In this document: positions 39,771-53,890 of the stretch, in pieces | Layout: every line of letters begins with the position of its first letter | How positions within the stretch are numbered: the first letter of the stretch is position 1 | From: Glandiceps talaboti | Lineage: Eukaryota > Hemichordata > Enteropneusta > Spengelidae | NCBI RefSeq assembly: GCF_964340395.1 | Contig: NC_135551.1 | Coordinates: 9,445,379 to 9,509,378 of the forward strand | Length of the DNA stretch: 64,000 nucleotides | Direction: 5' to 3' | The notes under the pieces: model-generated | What the model saw: the letters and a program-made list of their open reading frames with translations, nothing else | Databases searched by the model: none | Told to the model about the DNA's origin: nothing | Made by a program: the position numbers and the translations under genes

Positions 39771-42700
39771 ATCGACGGTGATGAAGCAAAAAAAAAACTA
39801 TAAAAAACAATTCAGTGTCAACGATGGTGCGCCAACGGCATTACAATTTAGCATATAAACACTTTAAGTTTAAGATTTTAGCGCTGAATTCAGCGTCAGC
39901 AACGTTGACGAGGCATCCTAAATGCAACTTGTAACTTAAGCCAGCTTTAAACTCAAGTCAAGTCTCAACAGCGAATTCAACAGTGAATGATTCTGGATTT
40001 AGTTGGAACCATCACCACAACTTCGTTGTCCTTCAGCTCGCTTAAATCTCGGACGGCAGAGCTCCATTTGTCTGCCAGCACACCATAGTATAAAGTAAGA
40101 AATTTAATGTTCTTTTTTTATTTCTTTATCTATTTTTCGACAGTTATTATCATTCTAATCTTCATTCTAGATGTGTTTTTGTACAAAATATATTGACTGA
40201 CAGAGTAGAGTTAAAACCTTCTTGTTTTGACTTTGAAATTATGTCAAATGTAAAATCGAAAAGTTCCTAGTTGCAAAACTATCTTGCTTATTCACCAAAT
40301 TTTACTGGGTTTAATGCTCCTTTCCCCACCGAATTATGTTCAAATCCGACCATAACATATTTGCCGCCTGTGCGAAAATCACGGTATTTCGCTTGTGAAT
40401 ATAATTATGATTAGACCCCCCCCCCCACAAAATCGTGTCAATAATCCCCGCAGACGCATGCGTATTTTGTGAGACTAGTGCTGTGCTTCGCGCCAAAAAA
40501 CACCAGTTCCTACCATCATCCACGCTTTTTTTTCCGTCCATACGGTAAGTTTTCCCCACTTTTTAAAACCCGCGGTGAGGAGCTTAAGTATAGGTGTTTT
40601 GCACGTTGACAAAACGTTAGAGACTTATCATGACATTGCTGCTCGTACTACCCAAATCTGAGACAATTTTTGTAATACTATTACTAATACATTCATACAG
40701 ACAGACGGAATTTTACAAGTGGACACGCGAATCTGGCGTATGTCTCTTAGAAATAATGTCAGGGTTAACGTTAGTATAGTGCAGTGGTAGTGAATTTGGT
40801 GTTGAAGATTTTGCGAACTTCACATAAGCCTAAATGCGGTACGATCTTTATTTCAGTTTTTTTCATAAACCATAATTACCGTCATGGTTGTTATTAAAAT
40901 TATACAAATAGATTTCAAATTCAAAGGAACATGTGATTGCTCCCCCTACAACTTTGCATAAAATGGAGGGGGGGGGGCTCTGAGCGCACTCGCACTGTTA
41001 TTATACCAACAATCCGTAGTACAATAAATTTGGATCAACCTAAATTTGAATCAAAATTATACACAATATATTTGATTTGGTAAAGGAACTACTACAATTT
41101 GTAATGATAATGAAATATTGCACCCAAGAGACATATGATATACTAGTTACATATAGTATTAAGGAATGTGATTTGAAAAAATAGTTAAACACTAGTGATA
41201 GCGATAGAAAACTACTTGATAGACATTTTTACACATGCATTTACCAGTTTGCACTCTTCAAGGCACTTGTTTGTCCTGTTCATAATTGTTCAGTTTAGGG
41301 CATTTTTGGCAAAAGAAAGATCAAAAATGTTACACAGATGTTGATTAGATTACTAGTATTGGTTTCAAAGTTAGTCTCAACCATTACTCCACTTGTGGAA
41401 GTGTACATTAAAGGAGTTGTCTATTGTTATAGAGCTCTGTTATGAAAATAATAGAGACATAATTACTAGATGTAAGTAATTATTCAATTATTCATTGTTC
41501 AATTTCATTCTTTTCTTCAGTTATGTAACAAGGGCCTACCTTACCATGTAATGTAATTGTATGTCATCTTACTGTGGTCAGGCTAGTGTGTGTGTAACTA
41601 GTCAGTCTAATTGATTTCAGCCATAAACTTGACTTGACTTGATGTTTTCAAAACAACAGGACCACTTCCTGTTAAGAGTTGATTCAGAGATAAGTTGGTC
41701 CACAGTTTTCTCTGATACAGTAAATAGTTAAGTCTTTAGGAGTGGTCAAATCATTTTGTGAACTGGTGACCCCCCCCCCGCCACAAGTACCTGAAAAATC
41801 CAGCGGTCCTGATGAAAGAATTAGTGGTCCAAGGTCCTGCTAATGTGAAACATTAAATCTTACGCATGAATCTGTATATTCAGACGACTTTTTAACATAG
41901 TTATTAACAATAATGTACTGGTCCAACGGACCAGACAAGGTAAAATTTGTGTGGTCCTCCCAGGACCAGTGGATTTGTTCACCCCTGGTCTTATGTAATC
42001 ATTCTAAGTACATTGTAATAGTGAAATTGGGATATTTTCTGAAGTCAATGCCATGCTAACTATAATCATTTTTTAACATTCCATCTGATCATGTTTAGGG
42101 ATGGGGGTTTAAATACACAAAATTGTGTGTGCAATTAGCCCAGCACATAGGTTCTATGAAATATTTCTTTATGTAGTGTGTTACCTCCACAATAAATTAC
42201 CCCAGTGGCCAGCAAACAATTTTTTGTTTTGTTTAAAAGTGAATAAATTAATGTTTAATGGAAAGTAATAGCAACCTGTAGTGACCCAAAGTCTGAAGAA
42301 TAGTTACACTCACTTCCCCACAGTTACCAGCAGCAGCCCACAACCTGTACAATAGTTATACTTCCAAGGCCTGCAGCAATCTGCACAAAGTAGTCCCAGC
42401 AACCCGCACAATATAGTTACACTCTGGCTACAGTAAATGGTCCTACATTTTTGATTACTAGATCATCATCAAACAAGTCTTATGTTTTCAACTTTTTTGA
42501 CAGTCATTCACATATTATATTCTCTGAGAATATGAGTAATATTTTGTTCACTTATGAATATATTTCATTCTTTGTAGTTTATCACAAAACAATAGCAAGA
42601 CAAAAGGGGGTTCACGTGTAACCTGGTAATATCTATTAATTAAACTTGGGGATGATCACAGGTGTCAGAGAATAAGTGAAACACAAAAACAGAAAGAAGA

Positions 42701-43462
42701 TATGTAGTCATACGATAGCTATATTGTGCTAAATAACAGGTCAATAGTTGGCATCATAAATCAACACATTAGGGATGAGATCAATAGTTAAAACAGAGTC
42801 TTTTAGTAAGGCCTTAAAGCCATTTCTCCACCCCCTTCTAACTAAATTTGTTAAAATTTAAAATCATTGCAAACAGCACAATTAATTTCAAATCAGTATG
42901 TAGTATTATGTAGTGCTATGAATACAAAACCAGGATGTAGTGAGGACAAAATGGCTCTTTTATTAGTCTAGAATCTAAACTGGTACAGTACATTCGTTTG
43001 AGAAACTTCAATCCTAATCCCCAGTCTAGTCAAGAGGATTCTTCAAACACAAAAATCTGTGCTGCCCCCACCTGTGTTCATATACACAGGTCGATGTTGT
43101 GGCGTCCCCACATGATTTTAGTTTAAACAGACTGGAGGTGGAGTCCTGGTTGGACATTTGCATATCAGTGCACTCCTAGAAACTTTACATAGAAAGGTCA
43201 ACCTCTCAGTTTGTGATGGATTACATGGACATGATGGACATGTGCCCTTTGCACTTCGTTCACCAGAGGGGAGCACCACAATTTAACACCTTTCAATAAA
43301 AGCATCTTTTCTTTTCACAACAGTTATATTATGGCACTTTTCAGCAGGCCATGTTTCAAATATATATAAGAATACTTTGACGTTGCTACAATTTAATTCC
43401 ATCACAGCACTGATCAACCTGAAAAATTCCCCATTTAAATATATTGCAATTTCAGATTCAAA
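39771..43462. other. Intergenic DNA upstream of the BTB gene
   Basis: It holds several poly(C)/poly(G) runs (about 40409-40417, 40969-40977, 41770-41778). No supported exon was found. A 3' splice-site-like CAG at 43453-43455, just before the BTB start, hints at an intron in its 5' UTR. Confidence 0.45.
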
Positions 43463-44743
43463 ATGTCTCTCGGGACATTGTTAAAAAGTGCATATGCCAG
43501 TGGAGAAGAAACAGACTGTGTATTGGTTTTGAAAGATGGCAGTACATTGAGAGTGCACTCATTGGTAATGAAGCTCAACTCACAGATGATCAAAACACAG
43601 ATCGAAAAGTGGGCAAAAAATGGGACAATATACTGTAAACAATTTGACAGTGAAAAAATGAGGAAAACGATTGACAACATCTACAACGATGACCTGATAC
43701 TAGATAATCAAAATGTAACAGACTACATTCAGATTGCTGATTTTTATATGATAACCACCTTAACAGAGAAATGTGAACATTTTTTAATTCATAACATGAC
43801 AGTCAAAGATAACTTTGCAATGTTGAAATATAGCGACAAATACAGCTTGACTAAACTGTGTGACCATTGCCTTAAGATGATTGACCACAATGGTGCAGTC
43901 CTGTTAGTTACTGACGTCACACTGCAAGACTTTATCAAACTGTCTGTGCCATTGGTAGTAAAAATTATACAAAGGCAATCTTTAGCTGTGTCGGAAGACA
44001 CGTTGGTGGATGCATTATTCGCTTGGGTTGCAAAAAAGCAGGAATCTGAGAATCTTGAATGCAGAGACACTCCGCAAGACTTTGAAGCATTTTTACCTCA
44101 TATCCGTTTTAACAGTTTAAGTCATATATCTGTCCACAAGATAGTAGTGGAACAAATTCTATGCGCAGAAGATGCAACCATGCTAATGCAATGCTGTAGT
44201 GATCCAAATTTTAACCCAAACTTTCATACCCAAATAAGCACTCAATCACGAGATGTAGTGTCACCACATTACATTGTTGTACAACGGTTCTGTTCTGAGC
44301 ATATTAACGTCAATGAGTGGAGAACAAATCAGTTTGAGGGAGACAGAATTTCCTTTCAAGTAGACAAACCAATTTATTTGTATGGTTTACATGTATTTGG
44401 CAGTACGAACATGGCAATATCTGTTACTATTACCCTGCTCAACAGTCAGGAAAGGGTGGTCTCGCAAATCAAAGCCTCACATACAACTGGCCCAGTAGTT
44501 TGGGCTGTAATTTTCTCTCAACCACTCAGATTAAATGCAAATAGAATATACACAGTAATATTGCAGGTCAAGAACGATGTATTAACAGCCTATGGCACTC
44601 AGGGAATACATCATAGATCTATCACACTTGTAAATGGTGATAAATTCCGGGTCAATTTCCATAGTTACAGAGATAGAAATAAGCATAATGGTACAGATGT
44701 AGAGAGAGGACAAATACCTTCACTAATTTTTTTACCCCCATAG
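43463..44743 (+). CDS. BTB-BACK-PHR domain protein (BTBD1/2/3/6-like), intronless
   Basis: The 426-aa open frame has a BTB/POZ domain at about residues 14-120 (DCVLVLKDGSTLRVHSLVM), a BACK helical domain (about 125-240) and a C-terminal PHR domain (about 275-426; GDRISFQVDKPIYLYGLHVFG ... VERGQIPSLIF). This order is typical of BTBD1/2/3/6 proteins, which serve as substrate adaptors for cullin-3 ubiquitin ligases through the BTB fold. The length is somewhat below that of vertebrate members, which have longer N-termini. The start was chosen because the ATG follows AAA (purine at -3) eight bases after a splice-acceptor-like CAG. The coding part has no intron, whereas vertebrate relatives are spliced, so a retrocopy origin is possible. 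No poly(A) tract or target duplication is visible. The closest paralog and substrate cannot be told. Confidence 0.88.
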   Translation: MSLGTLLKSAYASGEETDCVLVLKDGSTLRVHSLVMKLNSQMIKTQIEKWAKNGTIYCKQFDSEKMRKTIDNIYNDDLILDNQNVTDYIQIADFYMITTLTEKCEHFLIHNMTVKDNFAMLKYSDKYSLTKLCDHCLKMIDHNGAVLLVTDVTLQDFIKLSVPLVVKIIQRQSLAVSEDTLVDALFAWVAKKQESENLECRDTPQDFEAFLPHIRFNSLSHISVHKIVVEQILCAEDATMLMQCCSDPNFNPNFHTQISTQSRDVVSPHYIVVQRFCSEHINVNEWRTNQFEGDRISFQVDKPIYLYGLHVFGSTNMAISVTITLLNSQERVVSQIKASHTTGPVVWAVIFSQPLRLNANRIYTVILQVKNDVLTAYGTQGIHHRSITLVNGDKFRVNFHSYRDRNKHNGTDVERGQIPSLIFLPP

Positions 44744-46151
44744 TGCACAATATGTCTTCATACTTCATAGCAGGGACAATGTAATGTGAAACGTTTTGTA
44801 TGAGAACCTTGGTAATGTACTACATGTTTACACTGATCTGGTGCCTTTCATATTGTGAAGTTATATGAGCTTACTTTTAAAAGATTCACCTCCTTGCTAT
44901 TGATTTCCAAGTTCAGATAGCCAAGTATGGTTTATCCTTTGATCAGTCAGACAATTGCAGAAGTAATTATCAGCTTACCCCTGAGATTCAATCATCTGCC
45001 CATTGCAAAAGTATCTTTGACAGTCATGTGCCAATTAGAAAGCTGTGCACTTCTCTGATAGTGTTCATAACAAAACAAACGCAAATCAAAATCAATAAGC
45101 AGATTAACAAGAACTTTGATGAAGATGTTGATATAGGTATGTACACAAAGGATTTTTCATGATTTGGTAATCCAACCAGTGATATGCAAATGAGGAATAA
45201 AAGTGTGAATTTTTGGTCAAACCTTTCATTCTGAGAGAACTTGGCTAATTTGGCTGAAATGTTGTTGTGGTGTACAGATCAGGAAATATTAATTACATGA
45301 TGACCCCATGAGTGTGTCTGTCCATCTGTCTTTATGCAAGTGGTTTTGGTAATGAACTTTACCGTTCAAACCTCTTGGGATGAAATTTGGTAATAATTCT
45401 AAATATGTTAGTCTGCAAATTATGAGTGTGATATACTTACATAAGTGGCCCAAGCAACCATGACAACACCCTGTGCTACAGTCAAATGACAGGCTATTGC
45501 AAATATAATGACAGGGATGGGTAGGCAGTAATCATTTTTTTAAAAATAAATATGGAAATGCCCTTAGCAAAAAGATCATCTCCAATACAACATGTATACC
45601 ATGTTGTATAATGACAATATACAACTTGAGACATCAGACCAAGGACAAACATAACCTGTGACAATTAATTAGGGAAAGTAAACAACTGAATTGGAATAAT
45701 AACACTGCTCAATGTGTTGAAAGTATAGACTTGTATTAAGTCCATCATTTGATAAGAACAATTATATGGCCACCTTACATAATAATTCACTGTTCATAAA
45801 CAATTTTTCAGTTCCCCAGGCATTTCATATACACCAGAAAGAGGCCATAAATCTGTTCCGAAATGCTGAGCCAAGTGTTAATCCAATCCGTTTTTTTACT
45901 TACCCTGTTTGTAACAACTTTCGTTCCTCCATGGTTTGCTATCAGCAGTAACACCAGTGAGGGAAGGCAAATGAATAAACATTCCAAAAATGCATGCAGA
46001 TATGCCTATTACCAAAACCACATACCCATAATAGAAAACTAAATTTTACTCTACACTTGTGCTATAATTGGTACTTTTATTGATAATTATGTTCTCATGC
46101 CACCATGATTAGAAATAAAATTTTAAGAAGTTTCTGTATTTTTATTTGCAG
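44744..46151. other. 3' flank of the BTB gene and intergenic DNA
   Basis: AATAAA occurs at about 45196. A segment near 45300-45430 (GTGTCTGTCCATCTGTCTT ... GATGAAATTTGGTA) resembles the beginning of repeat family R1. A 61-codon open frame at 45766 follows a TTTTTCAG acceptor but has no family resemblance. Confidence 0.4.
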
Positions 46152-46730
46152 ATGTCAAACAGAAGAGAAGACTTATCTGAAGGTAATGTGTTCCTGATAA
46201 ATGTAATAAACTAGCCTATTTTTTTTTAATGACTGTCTTTTCTTCTGTGCATAATAGTCTCTTAAGCTCGGATTGATGTCACCTATTTCGACCCAACTTG
46301 TTATATGTAAGGTATCATGTGAACTTTGCAGATTGATAGTGTTTTGACCTGTTTGTTCAATGCTCTTGGAATCAAGTGGCAGACGTCTGAAAATTATTGT
46401 CCATTGCCTGTTGAAGTTTTGATGTTTGGTGGCACTGTAGAACTCTTTAGACATGATTTTAACACTGCCTAATTCAGATATTAAATACAAGCTTATGATA
46501 GTGACCATATCTCATGTTCACAAAGATCCCTGTATGTCTTGGCTATATGGCTGCCAATTTTAAACATTATAAGTAGAAAACTGGCATACTGCACCTTTGG
46601 ATCTCTAGAAGGAATTTTAAAATGCTGTAGCAATAGAGATGGACATGCCTATTTCAGTCACATCCACTGCAATGACAGATTGTGCATGTAAATAGAAACA
46701 ACAACAACAACAACATAATAATAATAATAA

Positions 46731-46773
<43 letters not shown>

Positions 46774-49700
46774 CTTTATTTATACTGGATAGTTCTTTAA
46801 GTATATAAACACTTGTCTCCCAAGAAGTCCAGTGAGGGCCATCCCTCATATGGGTTCATGAGAGAGACCCTCGGTGAAAAGTTAGCGCATTCGTTAGCCA
46901 AATGTAATGTATGAAAAGTAACATCAACTACATACTCATACATCTTAATTTGCAGTGCAATAGTTTTATCAGCACTGATTGTTTGCCCATTACAATGTAT
47001 GTATTTTTGCTCCCAGCAAATGCTTTTTAGTTCATCTGTAACTCATTTTCAATTAATTACAGATGGTAAAGATGCTTTGAAGCGCCTTCTTTGCAAAAGC
47101 TTCAAAACAAAGCAAGAAGAGGTTAATATGAAAAGAAGAAAACCAAACACTTCTGGCGTTTCGGCATTAAAGGTATGACAACAGTGATTAATGGACAACT
47201 GGATAAACATTCCCAATATTTATGTTTATAATATACCTAGTGATAATGCTGTGCCATGATTCGCTAGAATCAGTCACGTGATAGGAAAATAGAATGACTA
47301 TTTCCCTAGGGAAATAGTTCCATCAACTATTACATGGTCATGTGACCACCGCGAGTTCACAGCAGGTAAAAATGGCGGCTTCTGACGATGTCGTCTGCCA
47401 CCGCAAGTTCACAGCATGATGTATATTATAAAACACATATTGCCTGGCCTATATTCGGGCTATAGCACTCGTTCATTACCCCCTCGTGACTGTGAGTTAC
47501 CAGAATCGCATGCTACTTCCCTCGGCCTTTGGCCTCGGGAAATAGCATGTGATTCTGGTAACTCACAGTCCCTCGGGTGTAATAAACGGGTGCTATAACC
47601 CTCATGGCCAGGCAATATGTGTTCAAAATATACCAAGCAACAAAACCATGCCCATAGCAACAGCCAAATGATCATGTATATTGCAAAAATAACAACATGG
47701 TTGAACACGCAACTGGATAGTCATTTAGCAACTAAATGAACACCAATAGTTAGTATGGATTAGCAGGTGGATAAACAATTTTAAAATCTGTACAGTTGTG
47801 CCTCAACTACATTGGTGATATTTTTTAAATAATACTGCCTCAATAACATTAACCCTACATTGTCAAGTCATGTGGGTTTAATTTTTTGTCTTGATAGCAG
47901 ATGTGGTATGTGTTCAAAAATGACATACCACATCCAAATTTACTGAAGAATGTTTTCAATCACTGTATTCAAAGTGTGTGTTTATGATATGTATTTGAAG
48001 GTGGTTGCATTTAATATTTACAGTAAACTGCTACATGGAAAGATTGTGAACCACTAAAAAGGCGTTTAATAGAAAATGTAATTGTTTTCGTCCAAATTAG
48101 TACAACACCAAAACAAAATATTGAAACACACAACTGATCTCTAACGCACGTCTATGCATGGGTAAAGTCCCATACTGCTAACTTTTTGTCTTGCATTTTA
48201 CAAGAGATGCACTTAGATGTGATATAGCTGTCTTCAAGTAACAACAATTTTACAACACAATTAATCAAGATAACTTTATGTCAAGATAAGAACCCCATGA
48301 ACAAGTGTGACATACACAGGGTATTTTCATTTTTCATTTCTGATATGTCCACTTGCATAGCAAGTTAAAGTGCAATAGAAAACACAGCAAGTATGCATGA
48401 CAACAAACTCATGGATTTTTTTTGGAACGATAATATCAACGTTCATCAATTTCAGCAATGTTTCCTTAAATTATGCACATGTTATTTTGTACTGAAGGGA
48501 CATTGCTGAACTCGCCTATATCTTATTTGTGCACATGTTGACAATAATGTTTTAGTATCACCCTGCAGTGCTTGTAAATGCTGAGTATGCACAAACAAGT
48601 GCAAGTTAAGTACACCAGTTATATTTATTATAACTTGTCTTCCAGGAACTTCATATAAGCATGCTTATTAAAGATAACCACATTATAAAGAAGACCCCAC
48701 CATGCCTTCCCACAGAGTGTGGGAACAAAGGTTATGTAAAACTGATGGTTGATACACAGTCCAATGCTGAGGACTGGGCAAGATTGGCAGAAGTACAGTT
48801 TGACAATGTTAGTTTAGTCCCATATAAACTAGATGAAATAGGAGAATTTGTCAAGCTGGAAAAACAAAGCGAGTTCACATATGAGAAACTGTACCAACAG
48901 CAACAAAGTAGAAGAGTAAGCAGTTGGAAATTTGCAGTATATATGTATACTGGGAAAAGTATGTTGTATTAAATGTTTTAAAATGCAATTTCTATTGATG
49001 TATACATCACAATTTTCCTAGATGAACAATTTGTGATGCCGAGTAGCAATATACTGATAAAGTTAAAGACAGCAGTTGAACCTTACTATATACATTTGAT
49101 GTGCTGTATCTTTGTACACAAAATTATCCCAGATTTGTATACAGGACTTGGTCCTTGATTGTTTGTGGTGTGACTGAAAGTATAATAAGTATGTGTAAAT
49201 ATGCCTGAATACCTGGAATACCACTATCTGCAAGACATTTTGAAAATAACATGCAATATGCCATCCACTCAGGCTGCAAATGTTTAGCCCAAGTGAATTA
49301 CAACTCTACCACCAGTTCCCAACATGGTATATTAGTTATAGACAGCTAAAACTGGCTTTGAAGTTGCTGACAAGTCTCTTCCTTATCACACTATTATGTA
49401 AATGTTTATACCTTGATACAGTGTAACAGCAGGTGACCCTGATGCAAGATGTATAGGGTCTATCAGTTTCTATTGTGTATGAGAGTAAGTCTCCACAGAT
49501 AAAAGAACCTGATCAACCCATTGTATAAACTACATCAGAGGCACCCACAATTACTTTGTATCTGTTCAGTATTTGTATGTTTGATATTTTGACAAGGAGA
49601 TTGAATTTTCAGTCACTTCAAAGGTATCATTTTAATTGTCCACTACTGAATAGGAAATGTTCTGAGCACTGCTGTATCTAAATGATTGACAGAAGAATTG

Positions 49701-52700
49701 TACTAATTTAGGTCAGTATTGCTTTAGGCAAAATATTTCAGGTGTAGTTATAGGGTATTGCACTTCCTAAACAGTAAAAGTCTCCATACTTAATTCAGAG
49801 TGCACAAATTGACTAAATATGTACATGTTTTGTGCATTATGTTATGATTGCTATTATAATATAGTGCAATTTTATTTTTTTTCCAGCAAAATTGCAGTTA
49901 AGAAATTCATTCATACACAAGAAGAGGCAAGACAAGGTTTGTGGACATAATGATAGGGCATTTTCTTACACTTGTGACAGTTTACAATACTTTGTGTAAA
50001 AATTGAGTAATAGCTGTGCTGCTACATTATAAATAGTGATTGCGTAATAAAAATACTTTGATTGATCATCACTCTCACAGTTTATTGTTTATTAAGTTCT
50101 GGGATTTGTCAGGGATTTTCTAGCTTTGTAATAGTCTCTTGAATCAATAATATAGATATAACCAAACTCTATTTGGTGATCATGTGACATTGAAGACAGT
50201 AATTTAGTCATATACTTCTGCACTTTACTGTGACTCGTGATTCTACAAATTAGTTGCCACATGTATGCAAGAGTTTGCTTGAATCAAGCACACACACGCA
50301 CATGCTAGAATGTATTTGTGATGCGAAAGGTTTATCAATGTAATTGCTCTTAATTGATGTATGTTTATGAGGGCATAAATATTTCTAATCATAGCAGCTT
50401 GTGAATTCAGAGATTTACTGATACACATGTCAGCTGGTATATGTAACCAACCAAAATAAAAAACCAGGCTGTGATATAATTGCAGCTAGCAGCCACTCCA
50501 GTATTGACACTTGGTCATGTTATCTGTTATCACTGATCAAGAGCACTGCATGGTCATCTCATTAAATACTTTTAAGTGATATAATCAAACATATTTTTAA
50601 TGTATTTGTATTTACCTTAGGATTTTGTTTTATCCTGTTGACAGCAAAATCTGACAAAGTCATTGTCAAGCCAACATGATAAAGTAAATGAAATTGTTGA
50701 GGAAGATGTTCCTGAGGATGTAGCACCTGAGCCAGAACAGGAAGAGAGTACACACGGTGATGACTCAGTGAAAACTGTAGTTATTGATGAACCTGCTGCG
50801 GCAGATGTAATGTCCCCTATGAAGATAGGATCACCAAAGCATAGAAGGGTAAATTCTTTAATATTTTGCTGCCAAGTATTTGAATGCCTGAATAGGGAAA
50901 AGCTGCACACTAAAATTCCATGTGTTCAGCTAAATCCCAGAAGGGGGCATCAAAACGTTACAGCTCCAATGATGTAGGCTTGGTGTTTTACTCATGTCAC
51001 ATTATGTTTTTGACACAAAGGTAAACACATTTGAACTTTACACTGACAGTAAGAGAGACACAATAAACACAATAGGATGATAACTAACTGATAATCAACA
51101 TTTCAACCATCCCCCACCTGTGCATGGCAGGCATGTAATTGTTTATTTTGCAATACAATTGTCTGAGGGCGTGTAATAAAATGTCATGTGTGATGAGTGA
51201 TGCACCAAGCCTACATCATTATGGCTGTAAATGTCATGTCACATGAGTAAAGCACCAAGCCTACATCATTATGGCTGTAACTGTCATGTTACATGAGTAA
51301 AGCACCAAGCCTACATCATTATGGCTGTAAATGTCATGTCACATGAGTAAAGCACCAAGCCTACATCATTATGGCTGTAACTGTCATGTCACATGAGTAA
51401 AGCACCAAGCCTACATCATTATGGCTGTAAATGTCATGTCACATGAGTAAAGCACCAAGCCTCATTATGGCTGTCACACAGGTCTGGTCTTGTTAAAAAA
51501 ACATGATCGTGAGTTACATTTATTGATTCATATTTTGTGTTATACGTTGTTGTTAACATTGATGTCTTTTATGATGAACTCATTATATAGTCATACGTCA
51601 TACATATAATCAACCAATCAGCATGCAGCCAGGCGATAAGGCAGACGATCAAATCGATATTTCTTGTGTGATGTAAGTTCCAGTTACAAGTTGGAATGCG
51701 CGTGCATATAAAGAGCTGAGTTCCCAGTGTATTCTACTACTTTCTTGTATTGTCATTTCTATTACTGCTGTTTTCCGAATCCCTTTTCTCTTGTGAGTCA
51801 TCCACAAACACAAAAAACAAAACTAACAATTTTTGTTTACAAATTATTTAGATTAACTTTTTATTTTTACAAGATTTTTTGTATATTTACTTATTTTGGT
51901 GAAGTGTGGCCTATTAATCTCAATAATATCTATCATTTTTTATTTTACAGGAATCAGTAGAATTGAAACTGAGAAAGCGAAAAGAGGTAGGCAACTTTAC
52001 CATCTTTCATACTATTATCATACAGAAACTATTAGTAATACTATTGCCTAGGGGAAATAAAGGTGAATGTTATTATTAAAATGCAACCTTGTTGTCTTCA
52101 AAGTGTCTAATTATGTACTTTCAAATGACATCCCTAGCATTCATTCTGATGTACAAAATCTAAGCAAGTTAGTATTTTGATGTGTATACAAAATTAATGT
52201 AGTTTGAAGTCTGCAACATCTGTGTCACATAGAACATAGACCCAAAGTATTTTCTCTCTTTACAAGTGTAGACTGAGGTCTGTAATTTCTGTAACTTATT
52301 TACACCAGTAATATTTTGATGTACAATATGATACAAATTAGTACCTACGATGCATGCAATACATGCATTTTGTTAGTGTTTATTTCCATTGTGTAGTATG
52401 TACATGTATATTAGTGCTTTCTGTGGTTCAGACAGCTAGTGAAATAAAACCAACGGTGAACGTTTATTCTGTGATAACTACTGGATGTCTGGCAACATTG
52501 TTGTCTTCAAAGCAGCTACATGCACACAAATGTCATAGACAAGGTCATGTGACCTATCCATTATCTGATATCAATAAAAAGCCTATTACCATCACAAAAC
52601 TAACATGTTTAGTATTCTGGCCCCAAACCACAATCCACGTACCTATCAAATGATGGGATATGGCCAAACAGAATAAAGTGTGACCCTCATCAAGATAGGG

Positions 52701-53840
52701 GATACATATCAACTGTGCAATATAGTTTCCCAAAGAAGCTCCTTATAAGCATAGATAATAGAGGGGAAGTTGTAAGCAACAAATAATGTGTGTGTCATAA
52801 TCCTGTTTACTGTTGTTGTGCAAATAAAAGGACAGAGGTTACTTCAAAAGACATGGCATTGACAAAAGGAGGCTGCATCTTTCTGAAAAGCTTTGAATTC
52901 TACCTTTCAGAAAATGTCAAAATTGAAAATTCTTTCTTCTTTTTTTGGTAGGTAGCTGCAACTCGATTGGCATATTTATCACTGCCTGCTGTAAATGATA
53001 ACAGACAAAATGTGTCTGTCTACTATAAGGGAAGTGTAATAGAGAGGCCGTTTCGAAGAATGGATAGCCTAAAAGTAAGTTCAGAATATTTTGAAAAATA
53101 TCTGCCATATATTTATGCAGTGAGATATGCAGATTGATGTTGTCACAGCTCAGAAAGAGAAAGAAATGTATTGGCATCACAGGCCTGCTTTAGGGTAGTT
53201 TACATGGAAAACAGGGCTATCCTATACTTTTTTGTCTCTTCTGTTGCCACTTAAAGTTTGATTAAATTTATTTATTCTATGCTATATTGACATTCAGTTG
53301 TTTTTTCAGACATAATAGATTAATACACAAGCAGGCTACAGAGACATCAATGTACTCATTATGCATACAAAGTTACTTGTCATAATATTAATAGTCAACT
53401 TTTTTTCAGGATGTATTTGATTGGGTATGTAGTGAAGTAGAAGATTTGCCACCAAATTTCTCGCTCAACTGTGGTACTGGGAAGGCAAATTGTGTTGACG
53501 GATGTCAACACACTTACAGCTGTACAACCAGTGCAGAGATAATATACATTTGCTCTCTGCCTCTGATGTTGTTTGTCAAAGAGGTGAATATCTACTTTAT
53601 TCTGCTTGTGTATTTTTACACTGTATTGAAACTTTTATGAAATGTTGGTGAAGACCAAAATATTAATCAAAATGAATACATACTACTCCAATAATAATGT
53701 TGGAATATGAGAATCTGTGACTAAAACCCCTATCTGAAGTGTATAGTAACTTAGCAAAGCTTTCCTATTAACTTAGCGATCAAATATAGGAATAATATAG
53801 TTTAAAACCCTTATATATATATACATGTATATACATAGTG

Positions 53841-53890
<50 letters not shown>

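Noticed and set aside
39186-39810. Serine/histidine-rich frames on both strands
   Set aside because: Stop-free because of the TCG/ATC triplet repeat. No family resemblance.
45766-45951. 61-codon frame behind a TTTTTCAG acceptor
   Set aside because: No donor, no family resemblance, and the phase does not fit either neighbouring gene.
47416-47708. Two frames sharing a DCELPESHA peptide on opposite strands
   Set aside because: The symmetry comes from the 192-bp palindrome, not from coding sequence.
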